DNA of 19,736 nucleotides, from assembly GCA_050247895.1 (NCBI GenBank), contig JBFWTJ010000025.1, forward strand, positions 1-19,736, in the 5' to 3' direction. Source of the DNA: CAVPEW01 sp050247895. Its GTDB lineage: Bacteria; Actinomycetota; Acidimicrobiia; Acidimicrobiales; VFJN01. The notes beneath the pieces were generated by a model. The model saw only the letters and a program-made list of their open reading frames with translations. It searched no databases and was not told the DNA's origin. Shown here in pieces: positions 7,391 to 15,050 of this stretch. The translations under genes and the position numbers were made by a program. How positions within the stretch are numbered: position 1 is the stretch's first letter; every line of letters begins with the position of its first letter.

Positions 7391-8685
7391 CAACCAAACT
7401 GGCGACGGGCCGGCGGCGTCCAGCGGACCCGCACCCGATCGGGCGTGCGGAACGTGACGCCCCGGATCACCGGCGGGTCGTGCTCGGGGTCCAGGTGCAC
7501 GTCGGGCAGGCGCTCGAGCAGGGCCCGCAGCATCTCCTGCATCTCGATCCGGGCCATCTGCATGCCCACGCACAGGTGGATGCCGTGGCCGAAGGGCACC
7601 GTGGCCTTCTCCTTGCGGACGACGTCGAAGGCGTCCGGGTCGGCGAACACCTCCTCGTCCCGGGCCGCCGACGCGGTGACCAGCTGGACCCCCGACCCGG
7701 CGGGGATCTCCACGCCGCGCACCACCACGTCCCGGACCACGCCGCGGGACACGACCTGGTTCGAGTTCTCCCACCGCAGCGACTCGTCCACCGCGGCCGG
7801 GATCAGCTCGGGGTCGGCGCGCACCAGGGCCAGCTGGTCCGGGTGGGTGAACAGGCCGGCCATCAGGTTGGCCGCCGCCTTCTGGGTCGTCTCGGCCCCC
7901 GCCGGCAGCAGGAGCCGCATGAAGCTCACCACGCCCTCGTCGTCGAGCACGCCCTGCTCGTCGTTGGCCCGCACGAAGGCCGTGATGAGGTTCTCGTCGG
8001 CCGTCCCCGCCGCGATGGCGGACCGCCGCTCGGCGATCAGCTCGGTGAGCCGGGCCGTGACCTCGACCCGGGCCTGCTCGCCCACCTCGGGCGTCGTCGA
8101 GCGGGTCAGCAGCAGCTTCACCGCCGCCTTGTGGAACCAGTCGATCTCCTCGCCGGGCAGCCCGAACAGGCCGTGCAGGATCGACACCGGGTACGGCGTG
8201 ACCAGGTCGGTGATCAGGTCGGCCTCGCCCCGGTCGGCGATCGAGTCGACGTAGGCGTCGGCCAGCGGGGCGAAGAACGACGCCCGCCACTGGGCCATGG
8301 CCCGGCGGCCGAAGACCGACTGGGCCAGGATCCGCGGGTCGCGGTGGTCGGGCGGGTCCATGTTGATCAGGGTCCGCCCGTAGACCGCGCCCTGGCTGAC
8401 CGACATCGCCGCGCTCGAGAACGTGGCGGGGTCCGAGAACGCGGCCACGATGTCGTCGAAGCGGAAGAAGCTGAACTTCTCGCCCTCGTAGAGCGACAGG
8501 TTCGACCGGGCGCCGAGCTCCTCGACGATGTTCCCGCGGTGCACCGGGGCGTCCCGGCGCATGTCCCGCAGCACGTCGTGGAAGTCCACGACGTGGGAGC
8601 CGAACACCTTCATGAGCTCCTCGACGAGGGCCATCTCCTCGTCGCTGGTCCGGCGCACCAGCGCCCTGACGTCGGTCGTCACCAC
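7387..8685 (-). CDS. Cytochrome P450
   Basis: A 432-residue soluble bacterial-type P450 (class I size). The I-helix oxygen-activation motif AGAETT is at about 262-267, the K-helix ESLR at 301-304, and the heme-ligand loop FGHGIHLCVG with Cys372. The substrate-proximal MDPPDHRDPR motif near 109-118 is also typical. It would hydroxylate or dealkylate a small hydrophobic substrate using electrons from a ferredoxin and reductase, neither of which is encoded here. Two consecutive GTG codons at 8685 and 8682 overlap the Rieske TGA; GGAGGGGG at 8700-8693 favours 8685. Overlap implies coupled translation with the Rieske oxygenase. The family number and substrate cannot be assigned by eye. It is the last gene of the livHM operon, and its stop overlaps the next promoter. 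Confidence 0.95.
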   Translation of the reverse strand: MVTTDVRALVRRTSDEEMALVEELMKVFGSHVVDFHDVLRDMRRDAPVHRGNIVEELGARSNLSLYEGEKFSFFRFDDIVAAFSDPATFSSAAMSVSQGAVYGRTLINMDPPDHRDPRILAQSVFGRRAMAQWRASFFAPLADAYVDSIADRGEADLITDLVTPYPVSILHGLFGLPGEEIDWFHKAAVKLLLTRSTTPEVGEQARVEVTARLTELIAERRSAIAAGTADENLITAFVRANDEQGVLDDEGVVSFMRLLLPAGAETTQKAAANLMAGLFTHPDQLALVRADPELIPAAVDESLRWENSNQVVSRGVVRDVVVRGVEIPAGSGVQLVTASAARDEEVFADPDAFDVVRKEKATVPFGHGIHLCVGMQMARIEMQEMLRALLERLPDVHLDPEHDPPVIRGVTFRTPDRVRVRWTPPARRQFGC

Positions 8686-9782
8686 GGGGCGACCCCCTCC
8701 TCGGCTGGCTCCTCGTCGAGGAGCCGTTGGATCCACCGGCGGGCCTTGAGCACGCTGGCGTCGGCGCTGGCCACGAACTCGGGCTCGAGCGCGGTGGTGG
8801 CCAGCACCCGCTCGGTCGCCTCCACGCCCACCTGGTCCTCGGCGATGATCGCCAGGTGGTTGGCCATGATCGTGTCGACGACCTCGTCGGGCGCGGTGAA
8901 GTCGCGCGAGTTGGCGAAGAAGTAGAAGGTCGAGTGCCAGTCGATCGGCGTGATCCCGTGGAACATGTGGATCTCGCCGAGGTGCGCGCCGGGCCCGTCC
9001 TCGGTCGGCATCTCGCGGAACTCGATCCGCCCGACGTGGAAGCCGGGCGGGTAGAAGTCGATCGACAGCGTCATCTCGACCTCGTCGACCCGGTCCACCC
9101 CGGGGATGGGCGAGTGGTAGTCGGCGATCGAGAAGACCCAGGTCTCGGTCTGGAACCGGCCGTCGGGGTCCAGGGTGAGCTCCGGCTTGGTCGCACCGAC
9201 CGCCGCCGCGTAGTCGGCCGGCGTGCGGGCCCGGTGCAGGAACCCGATGTGGGTCAGGTCCAGCAGGTTGTCGTTGATGAGCTGGTAACGGCCGCCGAAG
9301 TCGAAGCGCCGCCCGACCCGGGCCCCCCAGGCCTCGGACAGGCCGATGGCGTCGTGGTCGGGGATCAGGGACTCGTCGGCCTTCTCCGGGTCCCCCATCC
9401 AGATCCAGATCCACCGCCAGCGCTCCACCACGGGGTAGGACCGCAGCCGGCAGCGCTCGGGAACCCGGTCCTGGGTCGGGATCGAGGTGCAGCGGCCGGT
9501 CGGCGCGAACCGGAACCCGTGGTACCCGCAGACCAGCTCGTCGCCCTCCCGGGTGCCGAGCTCCATCGGGTAGTGCCGGTGGGGGCACGTGCCCTGGAGC
9601 GCCACGGGCTCGCCCGCCGTGGTCCGGTACAGCACCAGGGGCACGTCCAGGATCCGGCGGGCCAGCACGTCCTGGGTCACCTCGTCGGAGAACGCGGCGA
9701 CGTACCAGCTGTGGCGGACGAACACCCGGTCGCCCTCGAAGGGGTACGCGGCCTGCGCCCCCGGTCTGCTCGCAACGCCCAT
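8679..9782 (-). CDS. Rieske non-heme iron oxygenase, oxygenase component (VanA-like architecture)
   Basis: A 367-residue oxygenase alpha subunit. The [2Fe-2S] Rieske ligands are Cys66 and His68 in CPHRHYPMELG and Cys85 and His88 in CGYHGF. The mononuclear iron site follows as DNLLDLTHIGFLH with Asp175, His178 and His183. The layout and the IPTQ stretch after the Rieske loop resemble vanillate O-demethylase oxygenases and related monooxygenases, so O-demethylation or hydroxylation of a cyclic substrate is plausible but unproven. No reductase or ferredoxin partner is visible. The ATG at 9782 is preceded by GGGGGAGGGGG and starts about 25 residues before the conserved RHSWYVA block, as in relatives. 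Its stop overlaps the P450 start. It lies 47 bases after livF, in the same apparent operon. Confidence 0.94.
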   Translation of the reverse strand: MGVASRPGAQAAYPFEGDRVFVRHSWYVAAFSDEVTQDVLARRILDVPLVLYRTTAGEPVALQGTCPHRHYPMELGTREGDELVCGYHGFRFAPTGRCTSIPTQDRVPERCRLRSYPVVERWRWIWIWMGDPEKADESLIPDHDAIGLSEAWGARVGRRFDFGGRYQLINDNLLDLTHIGFLHRARTPADYAAAVGATKPELTLDPDGRFQTETWVFSIADYHSPIPGVDRVDEVEMTLSIDFYPPGFHVGRIEFREMPTEDGPGAHLGEIHMFHGITPIDWHSTFYFFANSRDFTAPDEVVDTIMANHLAIIAEDQVGVEATERVLATTALEPEFVASADASVLKARRWIQRLLDEEPAEEGVAPW

Positions 9783-9800
9783 CGGGATCCCCCTCCCCCG

Positions 9801-9826
9801 CCGGTGCCGGCCGGTGCCGGCCGGTG
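9801..9826. repeat. Short tandem repeat of CCGGTGCCGG
   Basis: Two perfect 10-base units (9801-9820) plus a partial third (CCGGTG) fill most of the 47-base gap between livF and the Rieske gene. Each unit is nearly self-complementary, so the transcript could fold into a small hairpin. Any regulatory role is speculative. Confidence 0.6.
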
Positions 9827-9829
9827 GTG

Positions 9830-10534
9830 CTAGCTGGCCTTGCCCCCCAGGTAGGACTCCTCGATCTTGGCCGCGGCCTCGGCCATCTCGGTCGCCGTGC
9901 CCTCGGCCTCGATGCGGCCCCGGGCCATCAGGTACGCCCGGTCGGCGTGGCGCAGGGCCAGGCGCACATGCTGCTCGACCATGATCACGCCGATCCCCTG
10001 CTCGTCGGCGAACTGGCGCAGCCGCGGGATGAGCCGGGCCACCAGCACCGGCGCCAGGCCCAGCGACATCTCGTCCACCATGAGCACGGTCGGCCCGGCC
10101 GCCATGGCCCGGGCCACGGCGAGCATCTGCTGCTCGCCGCCCGAGAGCAGGCCGGCCGGGCGCTTGGCCAGCCGCTGCAGCTCGGGGAACAGCGTCCACG
10201 GGTCGGCGCCGCCGGGGCGCTCGCTGAGCCGCAGGTTCTGCGCGGTGGTCAGGCCGAAGAAGAGCGAGCGGTCCTCGGGCACCTGCACCAGGCCCCGGCG
10301 GGCGATCTTGTGCGGCGCCTGGCCGGCGACGTCGTCGCCCTTCAGGACCACGCTCCCACCCAGGGGCTTGACCACGCCCGAGATGGCCAGCAGCGAGGTG
10401 GTCTTGCCCGCGCCGTTGGCCCCGAGCAGGGCCACCACCTCGCCCCGGTCGACGGTGAGGTCGATCCCGTGGACCACCGGGATCCCGTTGTAGCCGGCCC
10501 GCAGGCCCTTGATCTCGAGCAGCCGGTCGCTCAC
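9830..10534 (-). CDS. livF: Liv-type ABC transporter ATP-binding protein (LivF)
   Basis: A 234-residue cytoplasmic ATPase of the branched-chain amino acid (HAAT) importer family. Walker A is GANGAGKT (38-45), the Q-loop is at QVPEDRSLF, the signature is LLSGGEQQ (129-136), and Walker B is LMVDE followed by MSLGLAP (151-162), which is characteristic of LivF rather than LivG. The switch histidine is in MVEQHV. It pairs with LivG to power the fused permease. The GTG start at 10534 overlaps the livG TGA in a GTGA junction, fixing the start and indicating translational coupling. LivF is a homology-based name; the ligand need not be an amino acid. Confidence 0.94.
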   Translation of the reverse strand: MSDRLLEIKGLRAGYNGIPVVHGIDLTVDRGEVVALLGANGAGKTTSLLAISGVVKPLGGSVVLKGDDVAGQAPHKIARRGLVQVPEDRSLFFGLTTAQNLRLSERPGGADPWTLFPELQRLAKRPAGLLSGGEQQMLAVARAMAAGPTVLMVDEMSLGLAPVLVARLIPRLRQFADEQGIGVIMVEQHVRLALRHADRAYLMARGRIEAEGTATEMAEAAAKIEESYLGGKAS

Positions 10535-11286
10535 GCCGCGTCCTCCCCTTCCTCGTCACCCAGGTAGGCCGAGCGCACGAGCTCGTCGCGCTGCACCTCT
10601 TCGGGGTTGCCGTGGGCGATCAGCGCCCCGAAGTTCAGGACGTAGATGTCGTCGCACACCTTCATGACCAGCTCCATGTCGTGGTCGACGAGCAGGATGG
10701 TGGCCAGGCCCTGGTCCACGATGAGCCGCAGCTTCTCGCCCAGCAGCGCCGTCTCCGCGCCGTCGAGGCCCGCGGCGGGCTCGTCGAGCAGGAGGAGCTT
10801 GGGCTTGGAGGCCAACGCCCGGGCGATGCCGACCAGGCGCCGGGTGCCGTGCGAGAGCTCGGAGGGCATCTCGTCGGCGATCTCCTCCAGGCCGAGCAGC
10901 TCGAGGGGGGCCAGCTCGACCGCCTCGACCCGGGCCGGGCGGACCAGGTCGGTCAGCCAGGAGCCCGGCGTGAAGGGATCGGCGTGGGCCAGCAGGTTCT
11001 CGCCCACGGTCAGGTCCTCGAACAGCTCGACCGACTGGAAGGTGCGCAGCAGGCCGGCCCGGCTGCGCTTGTGCGAGGGCCAGCCGTCGATGCGCTCGCC
11101 GTCGAAGGTGATCTCGCCGGTCGAGCGCACGAAGCCGGTCAGGGCGTCGATGAAGGTGGTCTTGCCGGCGCCGTTGGGCCCGATGAGCCCGACCAGGCTC
11201 CCCTGGGGCACCTCGATGTTGACGTCGCTGTTGGCGACGACCCCGCCGAATCGGACCGAAAGGTCCTTGGTTGAGAGCACGGCCAC
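10531..11286 (-). CDS. livG: Liv-type ABC transporter ATP-binding protein (LivG)
   Basis: A 251-residue ATPase partner of LivF. Walker A is GPNGAGKT (36-43), the Q-loop is RTFQSVELFEDLTVGENLL, Walker B is LLLLDEPAAGLDG, and the switch region is LLVDHDMELV, typical of LivG. The ABC signature reads LSHGTRR instead of the common LSYGQQR, an unusual but positionally equivalent variant. The GTG at 11286 has GAGGAGG (11298-11292) five bases upstream; an in-frame ATG at 11340 would start inside the inverted repeat at 11313-11346 and has no binding site. It lies 81 bases after the permease gene, with a strong hairpin between them, and overlaps livF by 4 bp. Confidence 0.94.
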   Translation of the reverse strand: MAVLSTKDLSVRFGGVVANSDVNIEVPQGSLVGLIGPNGAGKTTFIDALTGFVRSTGEITFDGERIDGWPSHKRSRAGLLRTFQSVELFEDLTVGENLLAHADPFTPGSWLTDLVRPARVEAVELAPLELLGLEEIADEMPSELSHGTRRLVGIARALASKPKLLLLDEPAAGLDGAETALLGEKLRLIVDQGLATILLVDHDMELVMKVCDDIYVLNFGALIAHGNPEEVQRDELVRSAYLGDEEGEDAA

Positions 11287-11312
11287 GGCGGCCTCCTCGT
11301 CGTTCGAACGGT

Positions 11313-11346
11313 GGGGGCGTGCCGGCGGTCCCGTCGGCACGCCCCC
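11313..11346 (-). promoter_or_regulatory. Intra-operon hairpin between livHM and livG
   Basis: GGGGGCGTGCCG (11313-11324) pairs perfectly with CGGCACGCCCCC (11335-11346), a 12-bp stem with a 10-base loop, just after the permease stop. There is no T-tract, so it may be an mRNA-stabilising or partial-termination element that sets the ratio of permease to ATPases, rather than a full terminator. Confidence 0.6.
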
Positions 11347-11367
11347 TGCCGGGGGGATCTGGGTGGG

Positions 11368-13332
11368 TCAGACCGGAGCGGTCTCGGTCGAGGCGGGCTC
11401 CTCGGGGTGCTCGCCCCCGCTCTCGAGGAAGGCGTGCTCGTCCTCGAAGTCGTGGGTCTGCTGGGCGATCTTCTTGTGCCGGCGGTGCATGCGCAGCACG
11501 GTGGCGGTCGACGCCAGGCCGTCGGGGTGCAGCTGGATGGAGATCAGCAGGCCGGCGCCGGCGATGATCCGGTGGTAGTCCTCCGCGCCCCAGGTGTTGA
11601 GCAGCTTGGCGAACACGCCGCCGCTCACCGCGATGCCGGCCACGATGGCCCCGGCCACCATGCCGACGCCGCCGATGTAGGCGTTGACGAACAGGAAGAG
11701 CGACTCGAACACGCTGAAGCGCTCGTAGGCGAACACGCGGGCCTGGTAGGCGAGCAGGGAGCCGCCCAGGCCGGCGACGAAGGCCGAGATGGCGAAGGCC
11801 TGGAGCTTGACGGTGCGCACGTCGACGCCGGCCGCGGCCGCGGCCCGCTCGTTCTCCCGCACCGTCAGGAAGCGCCGGCCGGTGCGGGACTTGCGCAGGT
11901 TCGACACGATCAGCGCCATGACCACCAGCACGGCGAGGCAGAAGAAGCCGAACTGCCGGGCGTCGAGGGCGGTGCCGAACAGCGACGGGGCCGGGACCCG
12001 CGGGAAGTCGCTGCCCACGACCTGGGTGTCCTGGAAGATCATCCGCTGGCAGACCCAGGCCGCGCTGAGGGTCACGATGGCCAGGCTCGGTCCTCTCACC
12101 CTCAGAGAGGGCAGCCCGATGAGCACGCCCAGGACCGCGGCGACCAGCCCGCTGATCAGGATGGGGATCGGGAAGGGGATGTCGAAGTCGGAGGTCAACC
12201 GGGCGGTGATGACGCCCGCGATGCCGGCGAAGGCCATCTGGCCCAACGAGATCTGGCCGGCGAAGCCGGTCACGACGACCAGCGAGAGGGCGATCGTGGC
12301 CGCGATGAGCGTGGCGGTCAGCGCCGACACCCACGACCGGGAAAGCATGGTCAGGCCCAGGCTGGCCAGGGCGACGCCGATGACCGTGTAGCGCACGAGG
12401 TGCTGCGGCCTGGGACTGAGCGGCATCCGCCCGAGCGAGATGGCGCCCCGGGACGGGATCACCTTCCCCGACAGGATCATGGCCACGATGATCACGAAGG
12501 CCGGGAAGGCCTCGGCCCGGCCGGTGCCCTTGTAGAGCCACTCCCACCACTCGCCGGGCTGGGTGTGGGCCTGGAGGATCGACTGGACCGCGCCGATGGC
12601 GAACGAGGCCGCCACGGCGATGAGGTAGGACGAGAACCGGGCCAGCAGGGCGGCGCCGAACACCGGGACGATGAGCAGGGCCAGGGCGTTGGCGTCCAGG
12701 CCGGCGATGGGGCTGACCAGGATGCCGGCCAGCGCGGCGAGCGCCGAGCCCACGCCCCACGTCAGGGCGCTGAGCGCGTTGGGCGAGTAGCCCTGGAGCA
12801 TCGCGCCCTTCTCGTTCTCCGAGATGGCCCGGATGGCCAGGCCGAGCTTGGTCCGCTGGGACACCAGCCCCATGACCAGGCCGACGACCACGGCGATGGC
12901 GCCGAGCCAGAGCCGGTCGCTGACCACGTGGTAGCTGCCGATCGTGACCAGCTCCTGGGGCAGGACCGACTTCGGCGTGCCCGACACGATGTCGAACCAC
13001 AGGATGGCCAGGCCCTGCAACAGCGTGAGCAGGGCCAGCGTGGCCAGGATCTTGGCCAGCAGCGGCGAGTCCTTCAGGCGCCGCATCACCAGGAAGTGGA
13101 AGGCGATGCCGATCAGCGCGCCCAGCACGAGCGTGGCGACCATGGCCGGTGCGGTGGCCCAGTCGCGGTCGTCGCGCAGGTTGAAGAACATGAACGCGCT
13201 GAACATCGCCACCGCGCCGTGGGCGAAGTTGGGCACGCCCGTGCCGCGGTAGATCGTCACGACGCCGATCGACAGCAGCGCGTACGCCCCGCCGAGCCCG
13301 ACGCCGAGGAGGGCGAGCTGCGCGTAGTTCAT
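11368..13332 (-). CDS. livHM: Fused LivH-LivM branched-chain-type ABC permease
   Basis: A 654-residue inner-membrane protein carrying both permease halves of a Liv-type importer. Residues about 1-290 are LivH-like, with the signature GVPNFAHGAVAMFSAF near 32-47 and repeated hydrophobic segments. Residues about 330-620 are LivM-like, with FAGQISLGQMAFAGIAGV and LPSLRVRGPSLAIVTLSAAW, the cytoplasmic-loop motif contacting the ATPases. The C-terminus is a charged tail (HRRHKKIAQQTHDFEDEHAFLESGG). Each half is normally a separate protein of about 300 residues. The ATG at 13332 follows GGAGA at eight bases. It heads the apparent operon livHM-livG-livF-Rieske-P450 behind promoter site C. No binding protein is in this operon; the two receptors at 4456-7240 are the obvious partners. 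Confidence 0.95.
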   Translation of the reverse strand: MNYAQLALLGVGLGGAYALLSIGVVTIYRGTGVPNFAHGAVAMFSAFMFFNLRDDRDWATAPAMVATLVLGALIGIAFHFLVMRRLKDSPLLAKILATLALLTLLQGLAILWFDIVSGTPKSVLPQELVTIGSYHVVSDRLWLGAIAVVVGLVMGLVSQRTKLGLAIRAISENEKGAMLQGYSPNALSALTWGVGSALAALAGILVSPIAGLDANALALLIVPVFGAALLARFSSYLIAVAASFAIGAVQSILQAHTQPGEWWEWLYKGTGRAEAFPAFVIIVAMILSGKVIPSRGAISLGRMPLSPRPQHLVRYTVIGVALASLGLTMLSRSWVSALTATLIAATIALSLVVVTGFAGQISLGQMAFAGIAGVITARLTSDFDIPFPIPILISGLVAAVLGVLIGLPSLRVRGPSLAIVTLSAAWVCQRMIFQDTQVVGSDFPRVPAPSLFGTALDARQFGFFCLAVLVVMALIVSNLRKSRTGRRFLTVRENERAAAAAGVDVRTVKLQAFAISAFVAGLGGSLLAYQARVFAYERFSVFESLFLFVNAYIGGVGMVAGAIVAGIAVSGGVFAKLLNTWGAEDYHRIIAGAGLLISIQLHPDGLASTATVLRMHRRHKKIAQQTHDFEDEHAFLESGGEHPEEPASTETAPV

Positions 13333-13430
13333 CGGGTGGTCTCCATCTCGCAGTCCCTCCCCTGCCCGGGGACGCGAGCGCGCGACGTCGTCGTCGTCAC
13401 GTGATCCCCCCCGGGCTCCATTGGCTAGGT

Positions 13431-13463
13431 TCTAACGTAAGCCGTCAAATCGAGGCCGGTCAA
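13431..13463 (-). promoter_or_regulatory. Promoter with operator dyad, site C (livHM operon)
   Basis: TCTAACGTAAGCCGTCAA at 13431-13448 is identical to the site A 18-mer. On the minus strand TTGACC (13463-13458) precedes TACGTT (13439-13434) by 18 bases, giving a plausible promoter with the dyad over the -10 box. The predicted leader to the ATG at 13332 is about 95 bases and includes the 8-bp palindrome TCACGTGA at 13397-13404. The region is shared with the divergent acyl-CoA synthetase gene. Function is inferred. Confidence 0.68.
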
Positions 13464-13495
13464 GTTCCGTTCGCGGCGCGCTCTCTCACCGTTCG

Positions 13496-13507
13496 TTTGA
13501 CGTAAGG
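13496..13507. promoter_or_regulatory. Possible operator half site D
   Basis: TTTGACGTAAGG shares the ACGTAAG core with sites A and C and matches one arm (TTGACG) of the dyad. The second arm is missing. It ends eight bases before the ATG of the acyl-CoA synthetase at 13516 and overlaps its weak AAGG ribosome binding site. It is a weak call by itself. Confidence 0.35.
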
Positions 13508-13515
13508 TTCCGGCG

Positions 13516-15048
13516 ATGCAGTCACCGGACCTGTTGCTCAACGCGGCGACCAGGTTCGGGGAACGGCCCTGCGTGATCGAGGGCGACCGGGTCCTGACCT
13601 TCGCCGAGGTCGACGCCCGGGCCGACCGCCTCGCCGGCGCCCTGCTCGCCGGGGGCCTGCGCCGCGGCGACCGCGTCGCGCTGCTGGCCGGCAACGTGCT
13701 CGAGTACCTCGAGGTCCAGGTCGCCACCATGCGGGCCGGCCTCATCCTCGTGCCCCTCAACTTCCGCCTGGCCGTCCCCGAGCTCGCCTACATCGTGGGC
13801 GACAGCCGGCCCCGGGTGCTGGTCCACGGGCCCGGCCACGCCGAGGCCGCCGCGGCCCTGGGCGTCGAGCGCACCATCCACCTGGGCGACGCCGGGACCG
13901 GCGAGCCCTACGCCGAGGTGCTGGCCCAGGGCGAGCCGTGGCCGGCCGGCACCCCCCGACCCCGGCTCGACGCCGAGGCCGCCAACGTCATCCTCTACAC
14001 CAGCGGCACGACCGGGCGGCCCAAGGGCGCGGTCATCTCCAACGGCGCCCTGATGGCCCGGCTCAACATGTTCGCCATCGAGTGGGGCAACCGGCCCGGG
14101 GCGACCTTCGTGCAGGCGCTGCCGATGTTCCACATCGCCTCGCACGCGGCCTACTCGTACACCTACGTCGGGGCCACGATCGTCATGGTCCCCGAGTTCC
14201 GCCCCGCCGGCGTGCTCGAGCTGATCTCCCGGGTGCGGGCCACCCACGTGATGCTCGTCCCCACGATGATCAACATGGTCCTCGACGAACCGACGCTGGC
14301 CGACGCCGACCTGTCCCACCTCGAGATGATCCTCTACGGCGCCTCGGCCATCCCCCCCGAGGTCCTGCGCCGGGCCCTGGCCGCCTTCGGGTGCGGCTTC
14401 CTCCAGATCTACGGGATGACCGAGACCGCGGCGTCCTCGCTGCTGCGCCCCGCCGACCACGACCCCGACCGCTTCCCCGAGCGCCTGGCCTCGGCCGGCA
14501 CCGACTCGCTGGGCACCGAGACCCGGGTCGTGGACGGCGACGACGTCGAGGTGCCCCCGGGCGAGCTGGGCGAGGTCGTCATCCGCGGCCCGATCGTCAT
14601 GGACGGCTACTGGAACGCGCCCGAGGCCACCGCCGAGGCGCTGCGGGGCGGCTGGATGCACACCGGCGACATCGGCTACCGCTCCACCGACGGCTACCTC
14701 TACATCTCGGACCGGCTCAAGGACATGATCGTGAGCGGGGCCGAGAACGTGTACCCGCGCGAGGTCGAGGACGTCCTCTACGAGCACCCCGCGGTGGCCG
14801 ACGCCGCGGTCATCGGCGTGCCCGACGAGCGGTGGGGCGAGCGGGTCCACGCCCTGGTCGTGACCCGGGCCGGCGTCGAGGTCGACCTCGACGCCCTGCT
14901 GGCCCACTGCCGGTCCCGCCTGGCCGGCTACAAGGTGCCCAAGACCGCCGAGCTCGTGGACGAGCTCCCCCGCAACGCCACCGGCAAGGTGCTCCGCAAG
15001 GACCTGCGGGCCCGGTACTGGGCCGGCCACGACCGCCACGTGAACTGA
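13516..15048 (+). CDS. Acyl-CoA synthetase (AMP-forming), copy 1
   Basis: A 510-residue member of the ANL adenylate-forming superfamily. It would activate a carboxylic acid with ATP to an acyl-AMP and then a CoA thioester. Motifs in order are LYTSGTTGRPKGA (about 160-172, AMP-binding P-loop), YGMTET (near 299-304), MHTGDIGY (near 380-387), DRLKDMIVSGAENVYPREVE (hinge and C-domain start), and ATGKVLRK with the adenylation lysine near 490. Length and domain order are complete. Start context is weak (AAGG eight bases before the ATG at 13516), but the first residues match family N-termini. It diverges from livHM across a 183-base region, and is followed two bases later by an MFS transporter. Acyl chain or aromatic preference cannot be read by eye. 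Confidence 0.94.
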   Translation: MQSPDLLLNAATRFGERPCVIEGDRVLTFAEVDARADRLAGALLAGGLRRGDRVALLAGNVLEYLEVQVATMRAGLILVPLNFRLAVPELAYIVGDSRPRVLVHGPGHAEAAAALGVERTIHLGDAGTGEPYAEVLAQGEPWPAGTPRPRLDAEAANVILYTSGTTGRPKGAVISNGALMARLNMFAIEWGNRPGATFVQALPMFHIASHAAYSYTYVGATIVMVPEFRPAGVLELISRVRATHVMLVPTMINMVLDEPTLADADLSHLEMILYGASAIPPEVLRRALAAFGCGFLQIYGMTETAASSLLRPADHDPDRFPERLASAGTDSLGTETRVVDGDDVEVPPGELGEVVIRGPIVMDGYWNAPEATAEALRGGWMHTGDIGYRSTDGYLYISDRLKDMIVSGAENVYPREVEDVLYEHPAVADAAVIGVPDERWGERVHALVVTRAGVEVDLDALLAHCRSRLAGYKVPKTAELVDELPRNATGKVLRKDLRARYWAGHDRHVN

Positions 15049-15050
15049 GC

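Noticed and set aside
12092..12110. Small inverted repeat CCTCTC...GAGAGG inside the permease gene
   Set aside because: It lies within the conserved LPSLRVRGPSL coding block, so codon constraints explain it; the stem is short.
11311..13404. A 697-codon plus-strand open frame opposite the fused permease
   Set aside because: Composition is Gly/Asp/Gln/Arg-rich with no domain signature, and the minus strand encodes clear LivH and LivM motifs.
13397..13404. Palindrome TCACGTGA in the livHM leader
   Set aside because: A single 8-bp palindrome with no second copy near the other regulated genes; chance occurrence is likely, so it is only mentioned under site C.
13427..13448. A KstR-like steroid-regulon operator at site C (TTCTAAC resembles part of the TnnAACnnGTTnnA consensus)
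   Set aside because: The second half (GTTnnA at the right spacing) is missing, and the shared element among sites A, B, C and E is the different dyad YTRACG-N5-CGTYAR.
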